From: a virus
Virus record (IMG/VR): IMGVR_UViG_3300042569_001418
Location: 1-33,327 of that record
Length of the DNA stretch: 33,327 nt
Reading direction: 5' to 3' (one strand)
A program made the position numbers and the translations under genes. Below, piece by piece: positions 12,227 through 20,174 of the stretch. Position 1 is the stretch's first letter; each line of letters starts with the position of its first letter. A model generated the notes under the pieces. The model did no database searches. It worked only from the letters and a program-made list of their open reading frames with translations, and was not told where the DNA came from.

Positions 12227-13005
12227 GTTACACAGGACAGTTAATAACCTTTGAAGGTCTTGACGGCTGCGGAAAAACAACCCAGCTCCACGCTGTGTTT
12301 GACTGGCTATCACGTAGTGGGAGACTACCCGAAGGGACCAAGGTTGTTAAAACTCGAGAACCAGGATGTTTACCCGGTGTGCGAGACTTGCTTAAGAACC
12401 CTGAGGCTGCGATCACACCGAAAGCCGAACTTTTACTGCTCATGGCCGACCGGGCTCAGCATGTTGCAACAGTAATAATGCCGGAGCTAGAAAAGGGCAA
12501 CTGGGTGTTATGTGACCGATTTTACGCGAGCACCTTAGCCTATCAAGGGTGGGGACGAGGTTTGGGGCCTGAAGCGGTAGAGAAATCCCACGAACTTGCC
12601 TGCGGAGTCTTGTACCCTGACTTAGAACTGTTTTTCGACGTCCCCGCTGATGAGTCTATGAGACGGATCTCAAGGCGAGAAAACGAAGGGCTGTCTGTCC
12701 GAGACAGATTTGAGCGGTCAGAACGACCTTTTTTCGACCGCATACTTACGGGATTTCAAAAGCCCAACGAACAACTGGGAGTGAAATGTTACCCCGTGGT
12801 TACAATCGACGGGTGTCAAACGGTTGACGAGATTACCCGGGAATGCATACGACTAGTATCCCAACTTTTGCCCCGAGAGGCGAACTTCACGGACGTGCCA
12901 CCGTGCCGAGTAGACGATCCCGAGTTTTGGTACGACACTTCTAAAGAAACCTACAAAGTTCGGCTTGAGCGGGAGACCTCATGGAGTCAGCCACGATCTT
13001 GCTAG
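12223..13005 (+). CDS. tmk: thymidylate kinase
   Basis: 260 residues; ATG 12223 overlaps the upstream stop. Walker A is GLDGCGKTT (from residue 12) in the family context TFEGLDGCGKTTQ. KTREPGC is the dTMP-binding Asp/Glu-Arg-Pro region, LCDRFYASTLAYQGWGRG carries the DR(F/Y) signature, and RISRREN with VRDRFE covers the LID and C-terminal helix. It phosphorylates dTMP to dTDP with ATP, feeding dTTP to phage replication. About 40 residues after the core (DDPEFWYDTSKETYK) exceed the usual ~210, an unrecognised extension. Confidence 0.88.
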   Translation: MSYTGQLITFEGLDGCGKTTQLHAVFDWLSRSGRLPEGTKVVKTREPGCLPGVRDLLKNPEAAITPKAELLLLMADRAQHVATVIMPELEKGNWVLCDRFYASTLAYQGWGRGLGPEAVEKSHELACGVLYPDLELFFDVPADESMRRISRRENEGLSVRDRFERSERPFFDRILTGFQKPNEQLGVKCYPVVTIDGCQTVDEITRECIRLVSQLLPREANFTDVPPCRVDDPEFWYDTSKETYKVRLERETSWSQPRSC

Positions 13006-13042
13006 ACTGACGAAAAACTCTGTTAAAACTTCCACATTTGAT

Positions 13043-13405
13043 ATGAAACCTTTTCTACACGGGAGGATACATGCCAGAAAGTACGGAGGCTCACCCGACG
13101 ACTACGCTGATATAGACGACTTTATTGACAGTAGCAAGATTGCCTTTCCCGACATTCGTCACCGGGCATTGCTGCACTCGTCGTTCGGGTGTTTTGTCGT
13201 TGAGCAGATGTTCGGTCGCACACGCACAAACTCTGCTGGAATAACTTACTCTCCCCGAGACATCGCCGAAGATCACATTATTCAAGACCTCGGGTTCATT
13301 CCCACGGTCGAAAAGTACCTAAACAACATGGTTGCACAACCGTGGATGTCTGGCACTAACAAGTCACCCAACAAACAAACCAAATTCATTCCAATCGGAG
13401 ACTAA
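13043..13405 (+). CDS. DUF6915-like protein
   Basis: 120 residues; ATG 13043 chosen because homologous-looking sequence starts there, upstream in-frame codons lie in the kinase gene. The pattern HARKYGGSPDDYADIDDFID, then IRHRALLHSSFGCFVVEQMFG, DIAEDHIIQDLGFIPTVEKY is that of a conserved His-rich family seen in phages and bacteria. Repeated His, Glu and Asp (HRALLH, EDH) could form a metal site, but no activity is known. Confidence 0.75.
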   Translation: MKPFLHGRIHARKYGGSPDDYADIDDFIDSSKIAFPDIRHRALLHSSFGCFVVEQMFGRTRTNSAGITYSPRDIAEDHIIQDLGFIPTVEKYLNNMVAQPWMSGTNKSPNKQTKFIPIGD

Positions 13406-13408
13406 ACC

Positions 13409-13858
13409 ATGTCACAATCCCTCGACTTACTTATTCAAGAGTTTACAGAGCAACAAGAGAGATTCCAAAAGGTCGCTCAGGAGAGGCTAAAAGAGTACTT
13501 TGCTGAGTTCTGGGAAAAGAACCCTGCGATTAAGGCCGTAACGTGGTCTCAATACGCCCCGTACTTCAACGATGGGGATCCGTGTACGTTTAGCGTGCAT
13601 GACCCGTACTTCACGAACGCCGAAGGAGACGATCTTGACGACCTGACGAGCTGGGGTGAGTACGACGGTGAGAAGGATGAGGTATGGTCGGACCAGGACC
13701 CTAAGTTTGATGGCGTGAACGTTGAGTCCACACACTCCCTGGCGAAGCTACTCACATCAAGTGTTATGGAGCCGATCATGAAGATCATGTTTGGTTCGGA
13801 CAACGTCATAGTTGCGACTCGTGCCGGATTTAGTGTAGACCAAGCTGACCACGACTGA
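13409..13858 (+). CDS. conserved phage hypothetical protein
   Basis: 149 residues from ATG 13409, three bases after the DUF6915-like gene. An N-terminal helix (LLIQEFTEQQERFQKVAQER) is followed by VTWSQYAPYFNDGDPCTFSV, a motif I recall from a widespread phage family of unknown function, and a very acidic middle (DDLDDLTSWGEYDGEKDE). It ends just before cassette 7. Cytoplasmic; function unknown. Confidence 0.7.
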   Translation: MSQSLDLLIQEFTEQQERFQKVAQERLKEYFAEFWEKNPAIKAVTWSQYAPYFNDGDPCTFSVHDPYFTNAEGDDLDDLTSWGEYDGEKDEVWSDQDPKFDGVNVESTHSLAKLLTSSVMEPIMKIMFGSDNVIVATRAGFSVDQADHD

Positions 13859-13894
13859 CTTGGTGAAGGGGTTGGACGGTTAACCCTTACCTTA

Positions 13895-13938
13895 GGGCGG
13901 TTAACCCCCTTTATTCTGCCCTACAGAAACGGTATAGT
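13895..13938 (+). promoter_or_regulatory. terminator-promoter cassette 7
   Basis: GGGCGGTTAACCCCC hairpin (from 13895; a second GGACGGTTAACCC copy lies ~22 bases before) leads into -35 TTTATT (13910-13915), 17-base spacer, -10 TATAGT (13933-13938). TTCTG and CAGAA form a partial palindrome in the spacer. The ATG at 13963 is 24 bases downstream. Confidence 0.75.
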
Positions 13939-13962
13939 TAAAGAGTCAATCCGACAACGAAA

Positions 13963-14493
13963 ATGCTTACCCAAACTGCTCAGCCCCTTGATAAGCAGCA
14001 CGCTGGACAAATTCTCCTTCGTGCTACGCGATTCCTGACTGCACCCACCCTAAGCCCCCGACCCGACGGGTCTGTGAGGGATGTATCACTCGACACCCGC
14101 TGGCTGGGGCGAGACCTCGTGCGTGAAGTCTTTCGGGGCCGAACTGCTGACGAAACGGATGGAAAGTACGTGGACGTTGTTACGGACAACGGTAAAAGAC
14201 TGCGAGTGTTCACTCGCGTCATTTCACGTAGAGCCGATAACGCACTGGTCGCTTGTGCGAACTCTGCTGAGATAAGCCCTATCAACTTCGCATCTGAAGC
14301 AGATAAGCCAGACTCAGTCTTGCTCGTTGCTGTCAATCCTCAGCGAAACACTGTTGACGTCTTTGACTTCCCCCTTGAAGACCGAGACGGGAAGAAAGTG
14401 ACCAGGGAGAACTTAGCCGTGTCCTGGTCTGTGAAAAAACAGAATTACGGTAAGCACCAAGCAAAGCTCACGTACAGCTACAAAGCTAACTGA
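13963..14493 (+). CDS. hypothetical protein
   Basis: 176 residues from the first ATG after cassette 7. Mixed alpha/beta composition with many Arg and Asp residues (SVRDVSLDTRWLGRDLVREV, KYVDVVTDNGKRLRVFTRVI) and a basic, Tyr/Lys-rich end (KQNYGKHQAKLTYSY). It forms a single-gene unit between a promoter and a hairpin. No family recognised; abundant early expression of an unknown host-takeover factor would fit, but that is inference from its position only. Confidence 0.7.
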   Translation: MLTQTAQPLDKQHAGQILLRATRFLTAPTLSPRPDGSVRDVSLDTRWLGRDLVREVFRGRTADETDGKYVDVVTDNGKRLRVFTRVISRRADNALVACANSAEISPINFASEADKPDSVLLVAVNPQRNTVDVFDFPLEDRDGKKVTRENLAVSWSVKKQNYGKHQAKLTYSYKAN

Positions 14494-14496
14494 GAT

Positions 14497-14513
14497 CTGC
14501 TAGTCTCTAGCAG
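14497..14513 (+). terminator. perfect hairpin after gene 13963
   Basis: CTGCTAG-TCT-CTAGCAG is a 7-base perfect stem with a 3-base loop, 4 bases after the stop codon. No long T run follows, so it may protect the RNA 3' end rather than terminate. Confidence 0.5.
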
Positions 14514-14554
14514 CACTTTCACCGGGCAAGCGACGGTTAACCGAACCTTTCGAG

Positions 14555-14597
14555 GACGGTTTCCCCGCTTGCCTTTTCAATCGTAAGACGCTATAGT
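14555..14597 (+). promoter_or_regulatory. terminator-promoter cassette 8
   Basis: GGACGGTTTCCCCGC stem region, -35 TTGCCT (14569-14574), 17-base spacer, -10 TATAGT (14592-14597). No palindrome in this spacer. A GACGGTTAACC unit lies ~25 bases upstream. The ATG at 14604 is 6 bases after the -10 box. Confidence 0.75.
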
Positions 14598-14603
14598 AGG
14601 TGT

Positions 14604-15209
14604 ATGGAACTAAAATCGACCCTTTCTGAGTCGTTCTTTCACCGGTTCTGCCCGGATCCCACGGTGATGTACGATCTTGGAGAGATTTACGCAGAATTTA
14701 ACGCCCGCTACTTCAACGGGGACTTACCAGTTCTTCCCTGTAAGACTCGGACAGACGAAAACGGAGAAACTTGGTCGCGATACGACACTCTAAAGTGGGA
14801 CGGTCGCATGGGTCGCAGAATCCTTGGCACATACAAAACGTCTGCACGACGTGGGTTCGGAACCATTCGCCTCTCTCGCGTAATTGCAGGTGACCCTGTA
14901 AAAACACGAAGCGTCCTCCTGCACGAGATGCTTCACAAGTATCTTGATCTTGAGCGCCAAGACGACGGGATTAAAGGCCACGGTGAAAACTTCGTGAAGG
15001 AGGCAAAGAGAATCAACGAACTTTGTGAAAGCACCGGAGTTAAACACCGCATTCACTTCTACGAAGACGAGATTACACAGAGTCAGCCATTCGTCATACC
15101 TGAGCTTTTGGGCGACAAAGTTCATTGTAGCAAAGATCTAGACATTGCTCGAAACATGCAGTCTGTGATGAGGGCCGCGTTCTCACAAAAATTCGAGTAC
15201 TTTCAGTGA
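14604..15209 (+). CDS. SprT-like zinc metalloprotease
   Basis: 201 residues from ATG 14604, probably leaderless. LLHEMLHKYLD holds the HExxH zinc site (His 107, Glu 108, His 111), and KGHGENF supplies the third ligand (His 126), the SprT/Spartan arrangement. FNARYFNGDLPVLPCKT and an R-G-x-G-x-I strand fit the SprT N-terminal half. Eukaryotic Spartan cleaves DNA-protein crosslinks; phage and bacterial members are largely untested. The C-terminal zinc ribbon of SprT is missing; the tail is instead about 50 residues of unknown type. Monocistronic between cassette 8 and a strong terminator. Confidence 0.8.
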   Translation: MELKSTLSESFFHRFCPDPTVMYDLGEIYAEFNARYFNGDLPVLPCKTRTDENGETWSRYDTLKWDGRMGRRILGTYKTSARRGFGTIRLSRVIAGDPVKTRSVLLHEMLHKYLDLERQDDGIKGHGENFVKEAKRINELCESTGVKHRIHFYEDEITQSQPFVIPELLGDKVHCSKDLDIARNMQSVMRAAFSQKFEYFQ

Positions 15210-15232
15210 GACCTTCGGGTCTCTTTTTATTT
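15208..15232 (+). terminator. rho-independent terminator
   Basis: GAGACC-TTCG-GGTCTC is a perfect 6-base stem with a stable UUCG-type tetraloop, followed by TTTTTATTT. The stem begins inside the stop codon of the metalloprotease gene. Confidence 0.92.
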
Positions 15233-15274
15233 CAACCAAAACATGTACTATGAGACCTAAACAAGAACAATTGA

Positions 15275-15592
15275 ATGAATGGGGGAGAACGTTACTTCTC
15301 TGAAGACCAATCTAAAACCGAACTTTTTGTGCAAGAGGTGGCAGAGTGGGTAGTCAAGGAAATTGCACAGGAGTTTGACAGGAAAGAACAAGCAGGTGCA
15401 AAAGGTTACGGCCCGAGTGTTCCCGCTAAGCTAGTACGACAGTTTGGTTCGCCATCTGGCCCAATGCTGAAGCAGCTTTCCTTGCTAGCTCTAAACGAAC
15501 TTGTGCCTGTCGAGGACAGGGAGAAAAGTTCATACAAGCTGCTGTTAACCGTTATTTCAACCTTGCCCGAGACACCAACCAATACTCTTTAA
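15275..15592 (+). CDS. hypothetical protein
   Basis: 105 residues from ATG 15275. Acidic, helical N-terminal half (EDQSKTELFVQEVAEWVV), a basic middle, then GPSVPAKLVRQFGSPSGPML and a helix. It lies alone between the terminator and the 118-base leader of the TET/JBP-type gene; no promoter is obvious upstream. No family recognised. Confidence 0.6.
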   Translation: MNGGERYFSEDQSKTELFVQEVAEWVVKEIAQEFDRKEQAGAKGYGPSVPAKLVRQFGSPSGPMLKQLSLLALNELVPVEDREKSSYKLLLTVISTLPETPTNTL

Positions 15593-15638
15593 GAGTGTAT
15601 GATTGATGTTAATTAGTGACACCTTTTACTAGGGTCAA

Positions 15639-15666
15639 CTCTTTTGTTTAGTCGCAAGAAAAAGAG
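15639..15666 (+). repeat. inverted repeat in the leader of gene 15711
   Basis: CTCTTTT (15639-15645) and AAAAGAG (15660-15666) are complementary around a 14-base loop. The rest of the gap 15593-15710 is AT-rich with no clear promoter boxes. Possibly a terminator or leader structure. Confidence 0.35.
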
Positions 15667-15710
15667 CCAGTTAACATCGTTGGGCAATAATTCCTCCCGA
15701 TCAACCAAAG

Positions 15711-17198
15711 ATGACATTTGTGACAGAAAACTTAACGAAGAGTTATAAAGCTGCTTCGAACGGAAATGAAAAATGCAACGATAACTGTTCTGTGAGTGAA
15801 GCCGTTGTCTGTGATTTACGCTCTCGCCCGAAACCTCGTCGAATTGACCTCGACAAACTATACGAGTGCGACCCGAAAGATTACATTGGTTATTTCGCTG
15901 ACGAAACCTCTTACGACAACCTTATTCAAGAAGACTGCGACGTTTATGTGGGCGGAGTGAAAGTTGTTGCCTTTCGTAAGGCACTTTTTCCCAAGCTGCG
16001 CGATGGCTCGAAAGGTAGCCCGGAAACTTGGAAATACTTTCGCTGGGCAGCAAGAGACTTGTACTCCGACCAACGAGGTCTAGTTGCGGGTAAAGAACTA
16101 ACTACTCAACTCGAGATAAGGGTAACAAACGGTATTCTAAACTTCTTTAAGAAGGCGATGGCCGGTCAAGTCAATGACGTGGAAGAGGCACTGAAAATTG
16201 CTTCTCTCTCCCCCGACATGTCAAAGCTCACTGTCCGAGTGAATGATGTTAAAAAGGACTTCCCAGAAATTGAGAAAGCTTTAGAACCTATCGAGAAGGA
16301 ACTTCGCAAGAAAACGCTGAGCGAAGAAAGAAAAGTAGAGCTGAAGGAAGCGAAGGGTAGGGAACTTGCGAGGTGGTTCCCGACTTGGCTGTCAGAGACT
16401 TGGAGTGCATCTACGGATAAGGTTTCTGAGGCGAAACGTGCCGACGACAGGTATGTGGGAAAACAATACCGTTCAAACAAGTGCTATTCCAACGTGATTG
16501 GTGCTTTTGATAGGGGTGCACGTAACCCTTACGGTCGCCTAACTGCAACTACCGTTCGAGATTACGAAGGGTTCGTCAGTCACACTGATATTTATCAGAC
16601 CGCGTGCTCTGCGCTCAAAGAGACCTTAAACACTCCGGAAAACCCTAGGTGGGACCTCCTTCACGAACGGTTCAGTAACGTGAAAGACCCGCACTATAAC
16701 CTCTTCGGTACGGTGTTCACTGCCCTTACGTTAAACTGGAACTTCCGCTGTGCGATGCACTATGATGGAAATAACTGTGAAGGGGGTATCGCCGTTCTTA
16801 CCGCAATTACCCAAGGTGACTATGACGGTCATTACCTTGTGTTCCCTGAAATTCGTTGCGCTTTCGACCTTCGTGACGGAGATTTCATTGCAGGCGACAA
16901 CCAGGGCTTGATTCACGGCAACACCGCGATGATCCCGAAAACTCCGGACGCTGAACGAGTGTCGTTCGTTTTCTACTCACGAGAGCGCATGACCGTTCTT
17001 GACGATCTGGAATGCGAGGAGTGCCGCCGTGACTTCATGAGATACGCGGCAGAAAACCACAAAGAATACGGAACGGGCCACAAGACCTGGAATGGTGTCT
17101 GGAGCGGAATGTGGAGATCACCGGAATGGATGTCGTATAAAGCCAAACACGGCATGGAACGTTGCTCAAACACCAACTACTGGGGCACCGAGAATTAA
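15711..17198 (+). CDS. TET/JBP-family 2OG-Fe(II) dioxygenase
   Basis: 495 residues from ATG 15711, the longest gene here. The C-terminal half shows the TET/JBP oxygenase signature: GRLTATT (Arg 276), CAMHYDGNN with metal ligands His 350 and Asp 352, GGIAVLTAITQGDYDGHYLVFPE, LRDGDFIAGD, distal His 402 in LIHGNTAM, and Arg 416 in ERVSFVFY for 2-oxoglutarate. The family oxidises the 5-methyl group of pyrimidines in DNA (5mC or T). Residues ~100-260 form a charged, helical region seen in phage members. No cytosine methyltransferase is in the window, so the substrate base is open. A TET-associated-type glycosyltransferase follows at 19276. A Cys-rich segment (LECEECRR) near the end may bind zinc. 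Confidence 0.82.
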   Translation: MTFVTENLTKSYKAASNGNEKCNDNCSVSEAVVCDLRSRPKPRRIDLDKLYECDPKDYIGYFADETSYDNLIQEDCDVYVGGVKVVAFRKALFPKLRDGSKGSPETWKYFRWAARDLYSDQRGLVAGKELTTQLEIRVTNGILNFFKKAMAGQVNDVEEALKIASLSPDMSKLTVRVNDVKKDFPEIEKALEPIEKELRKKTLSEERKVELKEAKGRELARWFPTWLSETWSASTDKVSEAKRADDRYVGKQYRSNKCYSNVIGAFDRGARNPYGRLTATTVRDYEGFVSHTDIYQTACSALKETLNTPENPRWDLLHERFSNVKDPHYNLFGTVFTALTLNWNFRCAMHYDGNNCEGGIAVLTAITQGDYDGHYLVFPEIRCAFDLRDGDFIAGDNQGLIHGNTAMIPKTPDAERVSFVFYSRERMTVLDDLECEECRRDFMRYAAENHKEYGTGHKTWNGVWSGMWRSPEWMSYKAKHGMERCSNTNYWGTEN

Positions 17199-17205
17199 CC
17201 CTGAA

Positions 17206-17219
17206 GCCGCCAAAGCGGC
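17206..17219 (+). other. short GC hairpin
   Basis: GCCGC-CAAA-GCGGC directly after the dioxygenase stop; no T run follows, so it may stabilise the mRNA end or lower readthrough into the gene at 17251. Confidence 0.4.
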
Positions 17220-17250
17220 AGTTAACGAACGAAACACAGAATTACTAACA

Positions 17251-17583
17251 ATGGACACAAACAAACAGCTTAACGGTGGCGATGCGGAGCGGCAAGTTGC
17301 CTCGGAGAGTATTGAACCCAATGAAGCAACAACAACCATTACGGTGGAACTCCCGGTAAGCTTCGCTGAGGCTTTTCGAGCACTCGCTGAACGAGAGAGG
17401 TTGTCGGAGAGTAGCCTTGTTGTACGATCGGTGGGGCTTTACTCCCTGGCCTCACAAGCCGAGAGTGGTGGACACGGTCTCACGTTCACTCGAATCGAAA
17501 GGACCAACGACTTAGCCATCAAGGAACTGATTCGTATAGAAAACGAACCTGCCTCAAACTTGTTTATTCCGGGGAAAAGGTAG
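17251..17583 (+). CDS. ribbon-helix-helix-like DNA-binding protein
   Basis: 110 residues from ATG 17251. A strand-helix-helix unit is visible: TTTITVELPVSFAEAF, ALAERERLSESSLVVRSVGL, the pattern of Arc/MetJ/CopG-type repressors, flanked by an acidic N-terminus and a basic tail. Such proteins dimerise and bind short operators. Its position directly after the dioxygenase and directly before a promoter cassette would suit autoregulation or control of the next operon. No toxin partner is visible. Confidence 0.6.
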   Translation: MDTNKQLNGGDAERQVASESIEPNEATTTITVELPVSFAEAFRALAERERLSESSLVVRSVGLYSLASQAESGGHGLTFTRIERTNDLAIKELIRIENEPASNLFIPGKR

Positions 17584-17627
17584 GGCGGTTTCCCGCCTTT
17601 GCTTCTGCAGCGTATACACGGTAAAAT
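17584..17627 (+). promoter_or_regulatory. terminator-promoter cassette 9
   Basis: Hairpin GGCGG-TTTC-CCGCC (17584-17597) starts right at the stop codon of the previous gene; -35 TTGCTT (17599-17604), 17-base spacer, -10 TAAAAT (17622-17627). The spacer palindrome has decayed to CTGCAG. Drives 17651-19187. Confidence 0.78.
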
Positions 17628-17650
17628 AACCAAAGACAAGCGAGCTACAG

Positions 17651-18241
17651 ATGGAAATCTATTTCAGCACAGACGTTGAGACCGACGGACCGATCCCCGG
17701 ACCTAACAGCATGCTTTCGCTTGGGTCAGCTGCGTTTTCTCCTAAAGGAAAACTCTTGGGAACCTTCTCTGTGAACCTGGAGACCCTACCCGGAGCCGAG
17801 CCGGACCCCACTACCCAAGCGTGGTGGGAGGCCCACCCAAAGGCTTACAGAGCCTCTCGGGAGCATACCTGGAGCCCGGACCAAGCCATGTTGCTCTTCT
17901 CGGGTTGGGTTGACCAGACCGTGAAAGCTAACAGTAACCAAGGTTCAGGTGGTCGGAAAGCCTTGCCCGTATTCGTGGGTTTTCCTGCAGGGTTTGACTT
18001 TCTTTTCGTGTATTGGTACCTCATTCGATTCACCGGGAAGTCCCCATTTAGCTTCTCGGCTCTTGACGGTAAGACCTATGCTATGGCCTTGCTCAAAAGA
18101 GGATACCGGGAGTCCACCAAACGGAACTACCCAAAGGAGTGGTTTCCACTCGAAAACAAGCACACTCACATCGCTGTGGATGATGCCATCGAGCAAGGTC
18201 GTATTTTCTGCAATATGCTTCGATCCAATCTTAATGACTGA
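17651..18241 (+). CDS. DnaQ-like 3'-5' exonuclease
   Basis: 196 residues from ATG 17651. [12 protein letters not shown] carries the first DEDD motif (Asp 8, Glu 10), [15 protein letters not shown] the second region, and [13 protein letters not shown] the HxAxxD motif (His 173, Asp 178). This is a stand-alone proofreading-type or oligoribonuclease-type nuclease acting on DNA or RNA 3' ends. The Gly-rich [10 protein letters not shown] loop is unusual. The end overlaps the next gene by 8 bases. Confidence 0.75.
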   Translation: MEIYFSTDVETDGPIPGPNSMLSLGSAAFSPKGKLLGTFSVNLETLPGAEPDPTTQAWWEAHPKAYRASREHTWSPDQAMLLFSGWVDQTVKANSNQGSGGRKALPVFVGFPAGFDFLFVYWYLIRFTGKSPFSFSALDGKTYAMALLKRGYRESTKRNYPKEWFPLENKHTHIAVDDAIEQGRIFCNMLRSNLND

Positions 18242-18413
18242 CGAAGTTAAAGATTACTGCGAAAAACTTAGCTTGTCCCTAAAGTTAAGGGGAGAGGGAA
18301 ACGAGGACGCGGAGGAGGCCTTGCTCTACGAGCTTGACCTTCTGTGGCTTAAGTTGTCGAGAGAAGAGACCCAGTGGGTTAATGCCAATATACTGTCGTT
18401 GTTACCTAACTAA
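18234..18413 (+). CDS. small acidic phage protein
   Basis: 59 residues from ATG 18234, overlapping the exonuclease end (ATGACTGA). Sequence such as [20 protein letters not shown] and ETQWVNANI matches a short helical family common in cyanophages, with a conserved LD-x-LW-x-L-x-x-E core. Function unknown; a partner subunit of the nuclease is possible from the overlap only. Confidence 0.7.
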   Translation: MTDEVKDYCEKLSLSLKLRGEGNEDAEEALLYELDLLWLKLSREETQWVNANILSLLPN

Positions 18414-18425
18414 CTGCCCACCGTG

Positions 18426-19187
18426 ATGAAAAATCCTACTTTCCTACTCCAGTCCGGAGGACCACTACAAATCGAAAAGGTTGCGTGTAGTTTCTCCTGT
18501 TACCCTGTTCGATATTGCTCGTTTGATGATCTGTCGAAGTTAGACCCTAAAGGTTTCATGGCTACATTGATTCCTGTGGGTTCGGTGGAATTTGTTCAAG
18601 CTTACAGTGAACACGCAGGTGTTGTGCTACCTGAAGACTTTTCCTATGGGCACGGGGGGGAGCTGGAAAAGTACCTTATGAGGCCGGTTCGACAGGGAGT
18701 GTACGGCGAAGCAACCCCAGAAGACTTTGTGAAGCCAACCGCAATAAAGTTGTTTACCGGTGGAATCAAAGGGGACCTCGAACTGAAGTCACCTGGACTA
18801 ATTTCCGATAACACTTCTGTGTGGATCTCTCAGGCCGTGCCCTTTGAGTCGGAATTTCGGTTCTACATTCACGACTTCATTGGGGGTGGTAAAATTCAGG
18901 GGTGGTCGCGGTACGATGACAAGCCCGTAAGAAACCCCGAACCCGACTTCGGCCTGATTGAAGAGATTATGGGTGTGCTAGAGGCAAATATTGCGCCTGG
19001 TGCTTACACGATTGACATCGGGTGGAGGCCTGACCTGAATCGGTACTGCCTAGTTGAACTTAACGATGCGTGGTCACTGGGATTTTACGAAAATAGTGAC
19101 CCGCAATCGAACCCACCAACTCGACAGCAGTACGCTGACATGCTGGTGTCTCGCTGGAGACAAATTATCTTTTGCAACCTAGTGTAA
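18426..19187 (+). CDS. ATP-grasp protein, R2K clade-like
   Basis: 253 residues from ATG 18426 (a GTG at 18423 is in frame). Motifs in order: FVKPTAIKLFTGG with the nucleotide-binding Lys, SEFRFYIHD, IQGWSRYDDK, YTIDIGW and LVELNDAWSLGFY, which contains the metal-binding Glu and Asn. This matches the R2K ATP-grasp group described from phages and bacterial conflict loci, predicted to link amino acids or other carboxylates to an amine through an acyl-phosphate. The substrate is unknown. Lying between the dioxygenase and glycosyltransferase genes, it could add a group to a modified base, or modify a host protein. Confidence 0.72.
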   Translation: MKNPTFLLQSGGPLQIEKVACSFSCYPVRYCSFDDLSKLDPKGFMATLIPVGSVEFVQAYSEHAGVVLPEDFSYGHGGELEKYLMRPVRQGVYGEATPEDFVKPTAIKLFTGGIKGDLELKSPGLISDNTSVWISQAVPFESEFRFYIHDFIGGGKIQGWSRYDDKPVRNPEPDFGLIEEIMGVLEANIAPGAYTIDIGWRPDLNRYCLVELNDAWSLGFYENSDPQSNPPTRQQYADMLVSRWRQIIFCNLV

Positions 19188-19275
19188 CCACTGGATAACA
19201 CAGTCGGAGATAAGAGGACGCGGCAAACGTCTACTCTTGACGCTCCAACAACAGTCACATCAACTGAACTCAAAT

Positions 19276-20103
19276 ATGGACTATCAGATTGCCATCCCAA
19301 CTTACGGACGGCCCGAGGGAGTGAAGAAACTCACTCTAAATTACCTTGAAAAAACAGACATTAATTGTTCCCACGTGACTTTGTTCGTGGCAAACGATGA
19401 AGAGAAGGAAGTTTATCAGAGTTCAAACCCCACCTACAATATCGTTGTTGGTGAAAAGGGTTTGACAAGACAACGTCACTTCATCTCTAACTTTTACGAC
19501 AAAGGGACTCCTATTTTTTCGTTCGACGACGACGTTAGCGCCGTTGAGGAACTTGAGCTTCTGGAGAATCTCGAGGGAACTCAGAAGCCACTCGACCACC
19601 CGTGTCGCCTGAAAACCGTGGTGGAGCTATCAGAGCTTATTGATCGAGGATTCCGAATGTGCAAGCGGCGCGATATTGGCCTGTTCGGTTTCTATGCCGT
19701 TCGCAACAAGGGTTTTCTTCACCCAAAGGTGACTGTGGGGCTCAAGTTCATTATGGGCCACGCATTTGGTTTCTACGCAGGCGACCCAGCCTTTGAGCTA
19801 ATCACTGAGTACAGTATGAAGGACGACTACTTCTTGTCTCTGTACCACACTGTTAACGGAAACGGGACACTGCGATTCGACAACATTTGTGTGAAAGCTA
19901 AACAGCACACAGGGGGTGGCGGAACCTGTGAAGACCTGGAGCGAAAGCTTCAGATCAATAATCAAACCGTAGAGAAACTTTGTGCCGAGTTTCCTGACCT
20001 CGCGAGTCCAAAGAGCCGTCGAACAAAGGATGAGTGGCTTTCCCGGTACTCTGAAATCCGCCTCAAAACCATAACAAACGAGACAATCTCAGTGTTTAAC
20101 TGA
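19276..20103 (+). CDS. glycosyltransferase, TET-associated (TAGT)-like
   Basis: 275 residues; ATG 19276 chosen because the GT-A core begins there (MDYQIAIPTYGRPEGVKKLT). LTRQRHFISNFYDKGTP followed by FSFDDDVSAV (Asp 84-86) is the DxD motif that binds metal and sugar nucleotide, and GHAFGFYAGD with SMKDDYFLSL fits the acceptor half. The layout resembles the TET-associated glycosyltransferase family predicted to decorate oxidised bases in phage and fungal DNA. The dioxygenase at 15711 fits that reading. Another GT-A family acting on glycans is the alternative. Followed by cassette 10. Confidence 0.7.
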   Translation: MDYQIAIPTYGRPEGVKKLTLNYLEKTDINCSHVTLFVANDEEKEVYQSSNPTYNIVVGEKGLTRQRHFISNFYDKGTPIFSFDDDVSAVEELELLENLEGTQKPLDHPCRLKTVVELSELIDRGFRMCKRRDIGLFGFYAVRNKGFLHPKVTVGLKFIMGHAFGFYAGDPAFELITEYSMKDDYFLSLYHTVNGNGTLRFDNICVKAKQHTGGGGTCEDLERKLQINNQTVEKLCAEFPDLASPKSRRTKDEWLSRYSEIRLKTITNETISVFN

Positions 20104-20110
20104 GCACCAA

Positions 20111-20153
20111 GGCGGTTTTCCGCCCTTTACTGTATGATCCTCCTCCCTATGTT
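20111..20153 (+). promoter_or_regulatory. terminator-promoter cassette 10
   Basis: Perfect hairpin GGCGG-TTTT-CCGCC (20111-20124), then TTTACT (20126-20131) and, 16 bases on, TATGTT (20148-20153). The promoter half is weak and the spacer not palindromic; the terminator half is good. ATG at 20175. Confidence 0.55.
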
Positions 20154-20174
20154 TAGAACAGCTTCCGGCTACCA

